A stretch of DNA of 64,000 nt from Anaerolineae bacterium (GCA_022821805.1 JAJECX010000003.1:62001-126000), one strand, 5' to 3'. Positions 52,863 to 62,131 are shown, numbered from the stretch's first letter. Made by a program: numbers and translations. The notes: generated by a model from the letters alone, not told the origin.

Positions 52863-54555
52863 TTGGCTGGCCGTCACGATCTTGTTGCTCTTTGGCGCGG
52901 GACTGCGAATCATCGGCATAAGTTATGGTCAATTGAATCCCGAGTACTTTCCTTCATATGCCCCATTCGGCATGGCGCACGAGCAGTTGCCTATTCAACC
53001 GGATGAATTCTTCAATGTTTCTATTCCAGTGAACATGGCGCTTCGAAACAGATTAAATCCCGAGTTCTTCAATTACCCTTCCTTTATCATCAACGTCAAT
53101 TTTGTCCTGTTTAATCTCACAGGTTCTCTAGACGGGCTGTCACTCATAAACCGGGAAACACATAACTTGCGCGCCTATGCAGGCCATCACCTCTATGTCT
53201 TCTCACGAATGTATTCAGTGTTCGGTGGCTTGATTGCGCTGGCGAGCAGCTATGCTCTAACCCGGATTCTTGCCGGTCGATATGCGGCTCTCTATGCTGG
53301 ATTACTGGTCGCCTCGTGTTTTACGATGGTTCAGCATTCGCATTACATCAAACCCGGTTCCTTGGCTGCCGGCTGGATGATGTTGGCGGCTTGGGCATCG
53401 GTCGTCGCGCTTTTTGCCCGGCGACGAACAAGCCGAGTTCGCTTCTACATTCTTGCAGGCGCCATAACGGGATTGGCTGCCACAACACGATATAACGCCT
53501 TGGCTGTGGCCCCCTTTGTCTTCGCGGTTGGCTTCGTGCTGCTTTATCGTCACCGGTCGCGGGAAATGTTACGCGCGGTGATTACAGCATGGATCACCAT
53601 GCTAATCGTGTTTTTCGCTGGAAGTCCCTACATTCTCCGGGACTTTGAACATTTCTGGAAGGATTTCTCGTGGATTGTCGGGCAGTACGTTTCCACCGGC
53701 GCGGATGTGCCGCGCTATTTTCTGGTCGATCATTGGACCGGTATGATCCATCTGCTGCTATTCATTCCGATTTTTGGTATCGGTGTACCAGCTGTAATCT
53801 GCGCGTTTGCTTCTATTGCCGCCGTCTGGCGGGGGGACCGATGCCCTGGCTTTCACATCCGCAGCGTACTTTTGCAAGACTCTTTTCGACTATGTGTCGG
53901 GCTTGTATGGTGCACGATTATTCTCTACGCGCTGGTTGCGCTTCGCACCATCCGGCCCGGTCATGGCGATCATCATGTCATGCTGATTCTACCCTTTATC
54001 ATTTTGTTGTCCGCCGTTGGCGCCGACTGGTTGGTTAAGAACATCAAGTTGCCTAAATTTCTCCTAGTGCCTGCCATTGCGCTGCTGCTCGCTATTCAAC
54101 CGCTCGTTCTATCCGTCCAATTTGTAAAGATGATATCCCAGACCGATACGCGGCAGATTATGCTTCAGTGGATATACGAAAATGTCGCCGACGGTTCTCG
54201 ATTCTTATTGAATGGTCCCTACAACGTACCGCTTGATGAAGCAGTTTATCCCATCACGCCTCAGTACCTCGCCTATGCGCAACCTCTTCCGAGTGGCGAC
54301 AACTACGACTACATGATTTACTCGGATGCCTTGGCTTTTGACATACTTAGGTCGGAATGGATAGTGCCGCCCGAGGTCATAGCGCAGCAGCGAGAATATC
54401 TTGCCATCCTTAATGAACGATACGATATGGTAGCTGAAATTCGCCGCCCGAAGTGGATCGGTTCAGAATCGTTTATGTATTCGGCTTCGTACTGGCACAA
54501 TCCGACGCTGATTCTCTACTGCCTTAACGTGACAAGCTGTGACAACCACCGCTAG
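52849..54555 (+). CDS. Glycosyltransferase family 39-like membrane protein
   Basis: A 568-residue protein with about 10-11 membrane helices and a soluble C-terminal part. The first outer loop has the acidic motif QPDEFFN, corresponding to the catalytic DE of PMT_2/GT39-type enzymes that use polyprenyl-phosphate sugars. HSHYIKPGSLAAGWMM and ATTRYNALAVAPF match this group. ATG 52849 is chosen: upstream in-frame codons lie inside murE. Acceptor is unknown; surrounding genes suggest a cell-surface polymer. Confidence 0.8.
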   Translation: MRSIDWLAVTILLLFGAGLRIIGISYGQLNPEYFPSYAPFGMAHEQLPIQPDEFFNVSIPVNMALRNRLNPEFFNYPSFIINVNFVLFNLTGSLDGLSLINRETHNLRAYAGHHLYVFSRMYSVFGGLIALASSYALTRILAGRYAALYAGLLVASCFTMVQHSHYIKPGSLAAGWMMLAAWASVVALFARRRTSRVRFYILAGAITGLAATTRYNALAVAPFVFAVGFVLLYRHRSREMLRAVITAWITMLIVFFAGSPYILRDFEHFWKDFSWIVGQYVSTGADVPRYFLVDHWTGMIHLLLFIPIFGIGVPAVICAFASIAAVWRGDRCPGFHIRSVLLQDSFRLCVGLVWCTIILYALVALRTIRPGHGDHHVMLILPFIILLSAVGADWLVKNIKLPKFLLVPAIALLLAIQPLVLSVQFVKMISQTDTRQIMLQWIYENVADGSRFLLNGPYNVPLDEAVYPITPQYLAYAQPLPSGDNYDYMIYSDALAFDILRSEWIVPPEVIAQQREYLAILNERYDMVAEIRRPKWIGSESFMYSASYWHNPTLILYCLNVTSCDNHR

Positions 54556-54593
54556 ACCTTCCTATTCGCCTTGTAAAGGTGAATCGCCAGTGA

Positions 54594-54605
54594 CTGTGAT
54601 AAAAT
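54594..54605 (+). promoter_or_regulatory. Extended -10 promoter candidate before the GT2 gene
   Basis: TGTG-A-TAAAAT (54595-54605) repeats the core of the atp and nuo element. It overlaps an ATG at 54604, so a GTG at 54634 is the likelier start. Confidence 0.4.
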
Positions 54606-54633
54606 GATTCCAAGCAAAGCGCCGGGAGAATCC

Positions 54634-55539
54634 GTGCACGATCTGGGAATCGTCATCGTAAACTGGAACACGCGCGATCTCTTGAAGCGCTGTTTGCAGA
54701 CGGTCATCGCGAGCGAGGGCGACTTCAGTTGCCGAGTCGTCGTGGTGGACAACGCCTCGGATGACGACAGCGCCGCTATGGTCGGGCGTGATTTTCCCAG
54801 CGTCGACTTGATCGAGAATCGCGATAATGTCGGATACCCGCGGGGAAACAATATTGGGCTGCGTCGCTTGGGCTATCGGGGCGCCCGTGATGTTGATGAA
54901 GCGGCGCCGCGCTATGCCCTTTTGTTGAATCCCGATACCGAAGTCCCGCCTGATGCGCTCTATCAAATGATCCAGTTTATGGATTCCCGACCGGATATCG
55001 GCGTGGCCGGCCCAAAACTTATCTTGAAAGACGGCAGCTTGGATCTTGCCTGCCGCCGGGGCTTCCCCACGCCTTTGGTCAGCTTCTATCATTACTCCGG
55101 ATTAGCGAAATTGTTTCCCCGCAGTCGACGATTCGGTCGCTACAACATGACCTTCGCCGACGAAGACCAGGACCTCGAAGTCGATTCCGTGGTCGGCGCT
55201 TATATGCAAGTGCGCAAAACTGCGATCGAGCGCGCCGGTTTGCTGGATGAAGCCTTCTTCATGTACGGCGAAGACCTGGATTGGGCATATCGCGTCAAAC
55301 AGGCTGGCTACAAAGTTTGGTACCATCCGGCCGTAATCATTCACCATGTCAAGCGCGCCGCCAGCGGCAAGAGCCCGAAAGCGCAATTTGAATTCTGGCG
55401 CGCGATGCTGATCTTTTATCGCAAGCACTTTCGTCGGCGCACCATTTACCCCGTTCACCTTATGATATTGATGGCGCTTTTGTTCAAAGGAGGTCCTGGC
55501 TTATGGCAGGAAATCCGCAACCCGAGTCATACAGCGTAG
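54634..55539 (+). CDS. Family 2 glycosyltransferase (WbbL/rhamnosyltransferase-like)
   Basis: A 301-residue GT-A enzyme. It has the nucleotide-sugar site IVIVNWNTRDLL and VVVDNASDDDS, the LLNPDTE metal motif (DxD-like), and EAFFMYGEDLDWAYRVKQAGY near the acceptor site, typical of the rhamnosyl/galactofuranosyl WbbL-GlfT group. GTG 54634 follows GGGAG by five bases. The stop overlaps the next gene by 37 bp. It probably elongates a surface polysaccharide. Confidence 0.85.
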   Translation: MHDLGIVIVNWNTRDLLKRCLQTVIASEGDFSCRVVVVDNASDDDSAAMVGRDFPSVDLIENRDNVGYPRGNNIGLRRLGYRGARDVDEAAPRYALLLNPDTEVPPDALYQMIQFMDSRPDIGVAGPKLILKDGSLDLACRRGFPTPLVSFYHYSGLAKLFPRSRRFGRYNMTFADEDQDLEVDSVVGAYMQVRKTAIERAGLLDEAFFMYGEDLDWAYRVKQAGYKVWYHPAVIIHHVKRAASGKSPKAQFEFWRAMLIFYRKHFRRRTIYPVHLMILMALLFKGGPGLWQEIRNPSHTA

Positions 55540-56975
55540 CGCCGCGTTCGATACGCCTGAGCAATGACCACCTAAAGGCGCTCTCCACGCTGACGCTCTT
55601 GCTCGCCGATACCGTGATGCTGATCGTGGCTTTCATTGTCGGCTATGAAGCGCGCGAGGTATTGCCATTCTTCCCCCGTCCGGAAGAGCAGCCGGAGCTG
55701 TCCCGGTATCTGCCGACAATCCTTGTTCACACGGTCACCATCGTCGTGATGTTTTACTTTTCGCAGCTATATCATTTGAAACGCGCCTTCAGCCGGATTG
55801 AGCAATTGCGCAACGTGATCGGCGTCGTCACCCTTGGTACGCTGATGGCCAGTGGCACACAAGAATTTCTGCTGCAAAACACCGCGATGGAAGCCGTATA
55901 TCCGCGCAGCCTGCTCTTCTACGTCTGGTTCTTTAGTGTCGTGCTGACCGTTGTAGGACGCGAATTGCACCGCCGTGGTTGGAACATCATGCGCCGGCGC
56001 GGGGTCGTCCGCGATAATTTGCTGATCGTTGGCGAGGGTGACATCGCGCACAAAATCACCGAACATATTCGCAACAGCCCTGAACTCGGTTACACCATTG
56101 TCGGAATCGTCACCGCGGACGAAAAACCGGGCGAAATGCTTGGGTATTCCTATATCGGAGCTTACAGTGATATTCCACGCCTTATTGACAACCGACAGGT
56201 CGAGCAGGTGATTGTCGCGCTGTCCGATTATCGGCGCGGCGAATTGGTCGAACTGATAAACCTTTGCCAGCGCGGCAAAGTCGATATCAAAGTCTACCCG
56301 GATATGTTCTCCTACATGGCGGGCGATCTGAATGTAGACGACCTCGGCGGCACGCCACTGCTGACGGTGCGCGATATCGCCCTGCGCGGCTGGAAGCTCA
56401 GCCTCAAACGCGCCCTGGACCTAATCGGCGCCACCGTCGGCTTGGTCCTGCTCTCGCCTTTCATGTTGATTACCGCCTTTTTGATCCGGCTGGAATCACG
56501 CGGCTCCGTCTTCTATTGGCAGGTCAGGATGGGTCTCGACGGCCGGCCCTTCCCTATGATCAAGTTCCGCTCTATGCGCCAGGACGCTGAATCCAGCGGG
56601 CGAACCTGGACAGTGGAAAACGATGAGCGCGTCACCTGGCTCGGTCGTCACATGCGCCGCAGCAATTGGGATGAAATCCCCCAGTTGATTAATGTCCTCG
56701 TCGGTCATATGAGCTTGGTCGGTCCGCGACCGGAACGCCCGATGTATGTGCAGCAGTTTAGACGCCAAATCCCGGATTACATGGTTCGGCATCGTGAGAA
56801 ATCCGGCATGACCGGCTGGGCGCAAATCAACGGCTTTCGTGGCGACACTTCGATCGCGCAGCGCACCGAGGCCGACCGCTTCTACGTGGAAAACTGGTCT
56901 CTATGGCTGGACATCGTCATCATCATCCGCACGATCTGGCAATCCATCACCCGTTCCAACCCGCACGCCTACTAA
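55503..56975 (+). CDS. Polyprenyl glycosylphosphotransferase (WcaJ/EpsE-type)
   Basis: A 490-residue initiating sugar-phosphate transferase. It has four N-terminal membrane helices, a central CoA-binding-like Rossmann domain (NLLIVGEGDIA), and a C-terminal catalytic domain with KRALDLIGA, PMIKFRSM and SLVGPRPERP. Such enzymes attach a sugar phosphate to undecaprenyl phosphate, the first step in capsular or exopolysaccharide assembly. A consensus AAAGGAGG lies upstream of ATG 55503. With the GT39 and GT2 genes it forms a small surface-glycan operon. Confidence 0.92.
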   Translation: MAGNPQPESYSVAPRSIRLSNDHLKALSTLTLLLADTVMLIVAFIVGYEAREVLPFFPRPEEQPELSRYLPTILVHTVTIVVMFYFSQLYHLKRAFSRIEQLRNVIGVVTLGTLMASGTQEFLLQNTAMEAVYPRSLLFYVWFFSVVLTVVGRELHRRGWNIMRRRGVVRDNLLIVGEGDIAHKITEHIRNSPELGYTIVGIVTADEKPGEMLGYSYIGAYSDIPRLIDNRQVEQVIVALSDYRRGELVELINLCQRGKVDIKVYPDMFSYMAGDLNVDDLGGTPLLTVRDIALRGWKLSLKRALDLIGATVGLVLLSPFMLITAFLIRLESRGSVFYWQVRMGLDGRPFPMIKFRSMRQDAESSGRTWTVENDERVTWLGRHMRRSNWDEIPQLINVLVGHMSLVGPRPERPMYVQQFRRQIPDYMVRHREKSGMTGWAQINGFRGDTSIAQRTEADRFYVENWSLWLDIVIIIRTIWQSITRSNPHAY

Positions 56976-56987
56976 CAGGAGCTCGCC

Positions 56988-57299
56988 GTGGATCTGGATT
57001 CCTTGACCCAAGCCATGTACGACTTCGTGGAAAGCAAAGGCTGGCTGGAAGAAGATTCGCCGAAACAGCAGACGCCGCGCAATTTGGCGATCTCGCTCGT
57101 CCTCGAAGCAACAGAGGTGCTGGAGCATTTTCAATGGGGCGAAGAATCCGAACGTCCCGCCGAACTGGCTGATGAACTGGCGGATGTGATGCTATATCTC
57201 CTTCAATTGGCGGCTTTCAGCGATATCGATCTGGGCAAAGCCGTTATGGATAAGCTGCAAAAGAACTACCGGCGCGACTGGTCCCGCGATGCTCACTGA
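56988..57299 (+). CDS. MazG-like nucleotide pyrophosphohydrolase
   Basis: A 103-residue all-alpha NTP-PPase, similar in size to RS21-C6/iMazG. The metal-binding motif is present: SLVLEATEVLEHFQW (E-x-x-E) and LADELADVMLYLLQLA (D and E). These enzymes hydrolyse non-canonical or excess dNTPs. It begins 12 bp after the glycosylphosphotransferase gene and is presumably co-transcribed. Confidence 0.88.
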   Translation: MDLDSLTQAMYDFVESKGWLEEDSPKQQTPRNLAISLVLEATEVLEHFQWGEESERPAELADELADVMLYLLQLAAFSDIDLGKAVMDKLQKNYRRDWSRDAH

Positions 57300-57344
57300 T
57301 AAGCCGCGCCTGTTCTACTTATAGCCGCATGACAATCGCGCATA

Positions 57345-57366
57345 GCCAAACACGTCGCTGTTTGGC
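57345..57366. repeat. 8-bp inverted repeat after mazG
   Basis: GCCAAACA (57345-57352) and TGTTTGGC (57359-57366) form a perfect stem with a 6-base loop. The 3' side has no T tract, so a terminator is not supported strongly. Confidence 0.4.
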
Positions 57367-57401
57367 GCGTCCTCAGGTCTTTCATTCTGCATCGGCGGCA
57401 T

Positions 57402-57407
57402 TATAAT
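57402..57407 (+). promoter_or_regulatory. proS -10 promoter element
   Basis: Perfect TATAAT, with CTTTCA (57379-57384) as a poor -35 at 17 bp. The implied leader is about 120 bases. No T-box motif is recognised. Confidence 0.45.
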
Positions 57408-57536
57408 ACCTTTCGCTCCGCCATATTCGATTGGCGCCATCCGCCCAACAGCGGTCGCATTGGGCTTTCCGCGCGCTCGAAGCTGGACGGAGAATCGCGT
57501 CAAACAGCCGCTATCCGACCAAAGGATATCGTCAAT

Positions 57537-58979
57537 ATGTCAGAACAAGCAGTCACAGCTCAAAGCGAAGACTTCTCACGCTGGTACAACGAAATCGTCT
57601 ACCGTGCGGATCTCGCGGCGCCGTCGCCGGTGCGTGGCTGTGTGATTATCAAGCCCTACGGCTACGAAATCTGGGAGGGCATCAAGTCGGGACTGGACAG
57701 GCGCTTCAAAGCCACCGGTCATCAAAACGCTTACTTTCCGCTTTTTATTCCCGAAAGCTATATTCGGCGTGAAGCCCAGCACGTCGAAGGATTCAGCCCG
57801 GAGCTCGCGGTTGTCACCCATGCCGGCGGCAAAGAATTGGAAGAGCCGCTTGTCGTCCGGCCTACTTCGGAGACCGTCATCGGCGAAGCCTTCAGCGACT
57901 GGATACAGTCTTATCGCGACCTGCCGCTCCTCATCAACCAGTGGTCAAACGTCGTGCGCTGGGAATTGCGGACGCGCCCCTTTCTGCGCACGGCCGAATT
58001 CCTCTGGCAGGAAGGGCATACCGCCCATGCCACCCATGACGAAGCCGAAGAAGAAACCCTGCAGATGCTCGATATCTACGCCGACTTCGCGATTGAAGAC
58101 GCCGCCATACCCGTGATCAAGGGCGAAAAGAGCCGCATGGAGCGTTTTGCCGGCGCCTTGCGCACCTACACCATCGAGGCGATGATGCGCGACAAGCGCG
58201 CGCTGCAATCAGGCACGAGCCACAATCTGGGACAGAATTTCGCCAAGGCTTTCGACATCCGCTACCTGACCGAGGCCAATACGCAGGAGTACTGCTGGAC
58301 GACATCCTGGGGGCTTAGCACGCGCATGGTCGGCGCTGTCGTCATGACCCACGGTGATGATAAGGGCTTGCGCTTGCCGCCCAAGCTGGCGCCGCATCAA
58401 ATCGTGATCGTCCCCATTTACCGGCGCGATGCCCAGCGTGGCGCTGTTCTTGAAACCGTTGAACGACTGCGAGAGCTATTCGAGGCCGCCGGTCTGCGCG
58501 TTCATGTCGATCGCCGGGAAGGGCAGTCGCCCGGCTTCAAGTTCAACGACTGGGAAATGCGCGGGGCGCCCGTCCGCGTCGAAATCGGACCAAAAGATGT
58601 ATCGAACAACAATGCGGTGTTAGCGCGGCGCGATGTGCTCGGGCGCGCTGGCAAGCAGTTTGTCTCGCAGGATGGCATCGTTGAAGCCGCGCAAGCGCTT
58701 CTGGCTGATATTCAGCGCAGCCTGCTGGATGATGCCCGCGCTTTCCGCGATGCCCATATTCATGACGCCTCATCTTATGACGAGCTGCGAGCGATCGTCG
58801 ACGCGGGCGACTGGGCGCGCGCCTTTTGGAATGGGTCGGACCACGACGAACTGGCAGTTAAGGACGAAACCGGCGCCACAATCCGCTGTTTCCCCTTCGA
58901 TCAACCGGATTCCCAAGGCGAATGCGTCAAATCAGGCCAAATCGCAGAGAAAGTTGCGCTTTTCGCCAAAGCATATTGA
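57537..58979 (+). CDS. proS: Prolyl-tRNA synthetase (archaeal/eukaryotic-type)
   Basis: A 480-residue class II synthetase charging tRNA-Pro. It is the shorter ProS type 3 without the editing insertion: motif 2 region VRWELRTRPFLRTAEFLWQEGHTAHAT, motif 3 region GDDKGLRLPPKLAP, and a C-terminal part after the anticodon domain (CVKSGQ and a final KAY, with Y at the end as typical of this type). ATG 57537 is preceded by AAAGGA. It is not linked to other tRNA genes here. Confidence 0.95.
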   Translation: MSEQAVTAQSEDFSRWYNEIVYRADLAAPSPVRGCVIIKPYGYEIWEGIKSGLDRRFKATGHQNAYFPLFIPESYIRREAQHVEGFSPELAVVTHAGGKELEEPLVVRPTSETVIGEAFSDWIQSYRDLPLLINQWSNVVRWELRTRPFLRTAEFLWQEGHTAHATHDEAEEETLQMLDIYADFAIEDAAIPVIKGEKSRMERFAGALRTYTIEAMMRDKRALQSGTSHNLGQNFAKAFDIRYLTEANTQEYCWTTSWGLSTRMVGAVVMTHGDDKGLRLPPKLAPHQIVIVPIYRRDAQRGAVLETVERLRELFEAAGLRVHVDRREGQSPGFKFNDWEMRGAPVRVEIGPKDVSNNNAVLARRDVLGRAGKQFVSQDGIVEAAQALLADIQRSLLDDARAFRDAHIHDASSYDELRAIVDAGDWARAFWNGSDHDELAVKDETGATIRCFPFDQPDSQGECVKSGQIAEKVALFAKAY

Positions 58980-59105
58980 GCCGGCGTCGTGTATGTATAT
59001 CAGGCTGGGCGACGCTTGGCGCGGCGCCGGACGAGTAAGAAAGCCTAGACCGCGGATCCGGCGAAAATGTATATGGAATTCTTAGAGACGCAGCCATTGT
59101 GAAAA

Positions 59106-59134
59106 TTGACACAATCAGTTTTCTATCGTAGAAT
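59106..59134 (+). promoter_or_regulatory. Near-consensus promoter upstream of the NYN gene
   Basis: TTGACA (59106-59111), 17-bp spacer, TAGAAT (59129-59134): 11 of 12 consensus positions. It lies about 265 bp before the gene, giving an unusually long leader. In 58980-59400 I also see a small GGCGG/CCGCC hairpin (from about 59227) and a run of seven T near 59310, but no gene. Confidence 0.65.
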
Positions 59135-59400
59135 TGGTTGCCGATAGTAAATTCTCGTTCCAAACTGTGAAATGGCGATCCGAGAACATGAAACAATCTA
59201 CAGTTTCTGGTAAATCGGATGAACTGGCGGCTTAGACCGCCGCAAATGCGCGCCCTACTTAATGATCCTTACCTGATGTTATGACTGTACACCGTAGCAT
59301 ATATCGTTTTTTTAATACCCATGCCTATACATGGATATTTCGAGTTAGGCGCCGGCAAACGGTTCGCCGTGGCTGCTCGCCTTGTTTTTTGGACTAAATC

Positions 59401-61554
59401 ATGGCCGCTTACTTGATCGTCGACGTTGACGACTTATTGCGATTCACTGCAAATGAAGGCATAGATCTGCACGAGTTGGCAGTCGCCCTTCGTGGCAGCG
59501 CCGGTTTCGTCGCCGGCTTGTACGATACCACGTCCCTCCAGGCTGTTGCCGTTGCCGATTGGCGCTCGCAGCATCGTGAAGACAATATGCCATTGGAGCC
59601 CGAGGCGATATTCCGCAGCGTCGGCTACCTTGTTATTGACGTGCAAGACCGAACTTGCCTGCCCGATTGCTTGCTCCAGGACGTATTCCGCGCCGATCCC
59701 AATCCGATAGAGGAACTGATCCTGGCCACAACCGGCGCCGACCTGCTGCCCGTGATCGACCGTGTAGAGGTGACGGACAACGCGCGCATCCGCGTCTGGG
59801 GCGACGATGAGGCGGCTGTCCGCGCCGCGGGCTTGTCGCGCGATATCATCTTCCAGCCGCTCGTCGGCTTGCACGGGATCAAAGGCAAAAACGTCTGGGT
59901 CTACATTGACTTTGAGAATATCTCGATCAGCCTGAACGAGCAGGGATTTGTCGTCAATCTCGATCATCTGATCGAACGGCTCGTCTCGCAGGCGCAGGCG
60001 CACGGGAAGCTCGTGAAGATGGCAGCATACGCGCCCTGGGGTCAACGCGGCGCGTTGCCGCCCCTGGTCGATTCTTCGGGCAGAGAAGTAGCCGATGAGT
60101 CCCCCGCCCGCCTGATGATGGCGAATATCGATCCTGTATTCCATCTGCCCGGCAAACAGAGCGCCGATATTCGCATCGCCCGCGATGTGCTTACCGACGC
60201 CGGGCATCCGGAAGCTGGTGATGTCATCATCCTGGCCACTGGCGACCGCGACTTTAACGATGTCATCAACCCGCTCCTTCAGCGCAACAAAACAGTCGTC
60301 GTCTGGGGCGTTCGCGGCAGCACGGGCCGCCTCCTGCAGAGTCATCCATCGCTCCAACTGGAGTACATTGATGACTTCACCGATCTGCAGACGCATCAGT
60401 CCCTGAGCAGCGTGGAAACGGAGGCGGATAGCGCGAGTTTCATCCCGTCGCAATGGTCGAGCGTCATCATTCAATTCTTCCGCCTCAACACGGAAAATCC
60501 CGGCAAGTCGGTAACCGAGCAGAATCTGATCGACCGAATGATTGATGTCGGCGATGTTATCTCCAGCGAGCGGGGGAATGATCTTGTTTCGCAGGCGATT
60601 TCGCTTGGCATCTTGAAGCAGCAGAGCGCCTTGGGCGTGGTCGAATTGAGCATCCATCATCCGGTTGTAGACAAGACCTTGCTCATCGTCAATCGAATGG
60701 TGCGGCGCGTCGCCAACACGCTGCTCTCGCGCAATTGGGAGTACGTCAACTATGGATTCTTGCTCAAGGGCTTGGCGATGGAACGCGACCTGGACCGGCC
60801 AGGCATGAATGAGAGCGATCAGTGGCGCTCCCACTGGATAGACTGCCTCGTGCGTGAACAGGTTCTGCAAAGGGACCTCGTCCCTCACCGCCACAACCCC
60901 GACGATTTGGTGCCGGTGATCCGCCTTCCCGAGGCAAATGACCGCCAGCTAATGCAGCGCGACGACGAGCGACCAGCCGTTGAAGACTACAATTCGCAGG
61001 AGTTGCAGGGTGTGCCGCCGCACACGCTATACGAAACTGACGCTGAAGTGGCGCGCATGGTGACGCGCGTCGTGGTCAGCGTCCAGCAGTTCACCAGTTT
61101 CCGCAATTTCGCTTGGTGCCCGCTCGGCAGCCTGCATCGGCGCCTGCGCGAATTCGACAGCGGCGTCATCTTCCAGCACGCGGTCGAATACTTGCTGGTG
61201 AACGACATGGTCGCGGTGAACGAGTATCCCAACCCGCGCAGCGACTACAATACCAAGGGCATAGAACTGGACGAGAAGTGCCCCTACGTCGCCGTCATTC
61301 TGGCGGAGCGCGACGAATTCATTCGTGTCTTGCTGGAAATGTACCGGGCAAACGTTACGATTTCACTAGCCAGCATTGAGCAGTTTCTCAAAGGCGAATG
61401 GGATATTCCCTTGTGGCTATCCATCATGAAAGTCGAAAACGTGCTGAATCCGTTGCCTGGGCGAGCCGATCAGTTCAGTCTCTTCCGCACGCATCATACC
61501 GTCAAGCTGGTCGCCAACGACGATGTCGATGAAGTTGCGACAGCCAGCGGTTAG
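59401..61554 (+). CDS. Tandem NYN-domain protein, predicted ribonuclease
   Basis: A 717-residue protein. The second NYN (PIN-like) domain, about 165-320, has the metal-binding aspartates: D170 in VYIDFEN, D256 in SADIRI, D282/D284 in ATGDRDFNDV. An N-terminal domain (about 1-160) looks like a degenerate NYN copy (IVDVDDLLRF, ILATTGADLLPVI, RVWGDD). The following 400 residues appear to hold two or more winged-helix-like units, a combination seen in NYN/OST-HTH RNA-binding proteins. A role in RNA cleavage or decay is inferred from the fold and from adjacent rpsO and pnp. No partner is known. Confidence 0.8.
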   Translation: MAAYLIVDVDDLLRFTANEGIDLHELAVALRGSAGFVAGLYDTTSLQAVAVADWRSQHREDNMPLEPEAIFRSVGYLVIDVQDRTCLPDCLLQDVFRADPNPIEELILATTGADLLPVIDRVEVTDNARIRVWGDDEAAVRAAGLSRDIIFQPLVGLHGIKGKNVWVYIDFENISISLNEQGFVVNLDHLIERLVSQAQAHGKLVKMAAYAPWGQRGALPPLVDSSGREVADESPARLMMANIDPVFHLPGKQSADIRIARDVLTDAGHPEAGDVIILATGDRDFNDVINPLLQRNKTVVVWGVRGSTGRLLQSHPSLQLEYIDDFTDLQTHQSLSSVETEADSASFIPSQWSSVIIQFFRLNTENPGKSVTEQNLIDRMIDVGDVISSERGNDLVSQAISLGILKQQSALGVVELSIHHPVVDKTLLIVNRMVRRVANTLLSRNWEYVNYGFLLKGLAMERDLDRPGMNESDQWRSHWIDCLVREQVLQRDLVPHRHNPDDLVPVIRLPEANDRQLMQRDDERPAVEDYNSQELQGVPPHTLYETDAEVARMVTRVVVSVQQFTSFRNFAWCPLGSLHRRLREFDSGVIFQHAVEYLLVNDMVAVNEYPNPRSDYNTKGIELDEKCPYVAVILAERDEFIRVLLEMYRANVTISLASIEQFLKGEWDIPLWLSIMKVENVLNPLPGRADQFSLFRTHHTVKLVANDDVDEVATASG

Positions 61555-61561
61555 CTCGGCA

Positions 61562-61590
61562 TTGTTCAAGCTGAATCTAGCTGATAGAAT
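61562..61590 (+). promoter_or_regulatory. rpsO promoter candidate
   Basis: TTGTTC (61562-61567), 17-bp spacer, TAGAAT (61585-61590) preceded by TGA, an extended -10. It lies just downstream of the NYN stop codon. Confidence 0.5.
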
Positions 61591-61605
61591 CAGCCCGCTG
61601 TATTG

Positions 61606-61636
61606 ACCGACAGGCAACCGGTCCTGCCTGTCCGGT
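61606..61636 (+). promoter_or_regulatory. rpsO leader hairpin, possible S15 autoregulatory site
   Basis: ACCG-ACAGGCA (61606-61616) pairs with TGCCTGT-C-CGGT (61625-61636): 11 base pairs with one bulged C, loop of eight. It lies nine bases before the AAAGGA ribosome site. S15 represses its own mRNA in many bacteria through a leader structure; the sequence does not prove this here. Confidence 0.45.
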
Positions 61637-61658
61637 GGCTTGCGAAAGGACGGATGCC

Positions 61659-61928
61659 ATGCCATTGGATAAAGCGACGAAAAGCCAAATCATCAAAGAT
61701 TACGCCCGCGAAGATGGCGACACTGGCTCGCCCGAAGTGCAGATCGCGCTGCTCTCAGCCAGAATAACCCAACTGACAGACCACTTGAAAGTGCACAGCC
61801 ACGATGAGCACTCGCGCCGGGGGCTGCTTAAGTTGGTCGGCCAGCGCCGCCGACACCTGAAGTACATCGCGCGAAAAAAGCCGGATGTTTACCATGACTT
61901 GCTGCAGCGCCTTGGCTTGCGCCGCTAG
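61659..61928 (+). CDS. rpsO: 30S ribosomal protein S15
   Basis: An 89-residue primary-binding small-subunit protein. The family pattern is complete: [35 protein letters not shown] and [14 protein letters not shown] 61659 has AAAGGA eight bases upstream; an upstream in-frame codon would add eight non-conserved residues. It precedes pnp, the common bacterial order. Confidence 0.97.
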   Translation: MPLDKATKSQIIKDYAREDGDTGSPEVQIALLSARITQLTDHLKVHSHDEHSRRGLLKLVGQRRRHLKYIARKKPDVYHDLLQRLGLRR

Positions 61929-62061
61929 TGGCAGCCTTCAAGCTATGGTCGGACGCCTAGGCGCATGCTAAAAGGCGGCCAGCCTGGCTCCCAGTTATCT
62001 GCCGTTTGGCAAATCTTGAACGAACGCAAGCGCGTCAGTAATGACGGTTTCCAGTCGGCTG

Positions 62062-62078
62062 CAGCGGACGCTCCGCTG
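62062..62078 (+). promoter_or_regulatory. Hairpin in the pnp leader
   Basis: CAGCGGA (62062-62068), loop CGC, TCCGCTG (62072-62078): perfect 7-bp stem, 54 bases before the pnp ATG. It resembles the kind of leader hairpin that RNase III cuts in some species; no proof here. Confidence 0.4.
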
Positions 62079-62131
62079 ACAGTCGGTTGGCGCCTGCCAA
62101 CAGCGCGCGCTTCGACAATATGGAGAACGCA

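Noticed and set aside
57345..57366. Inverted repeat considered as a terminator after mazG
   Set aside because: No T run follows; kept only as a repeat.
57414..57536. proS leader considered as a T-box
   Set aside because: The conserved T-box sequence and specifier stem pattern are not seen.
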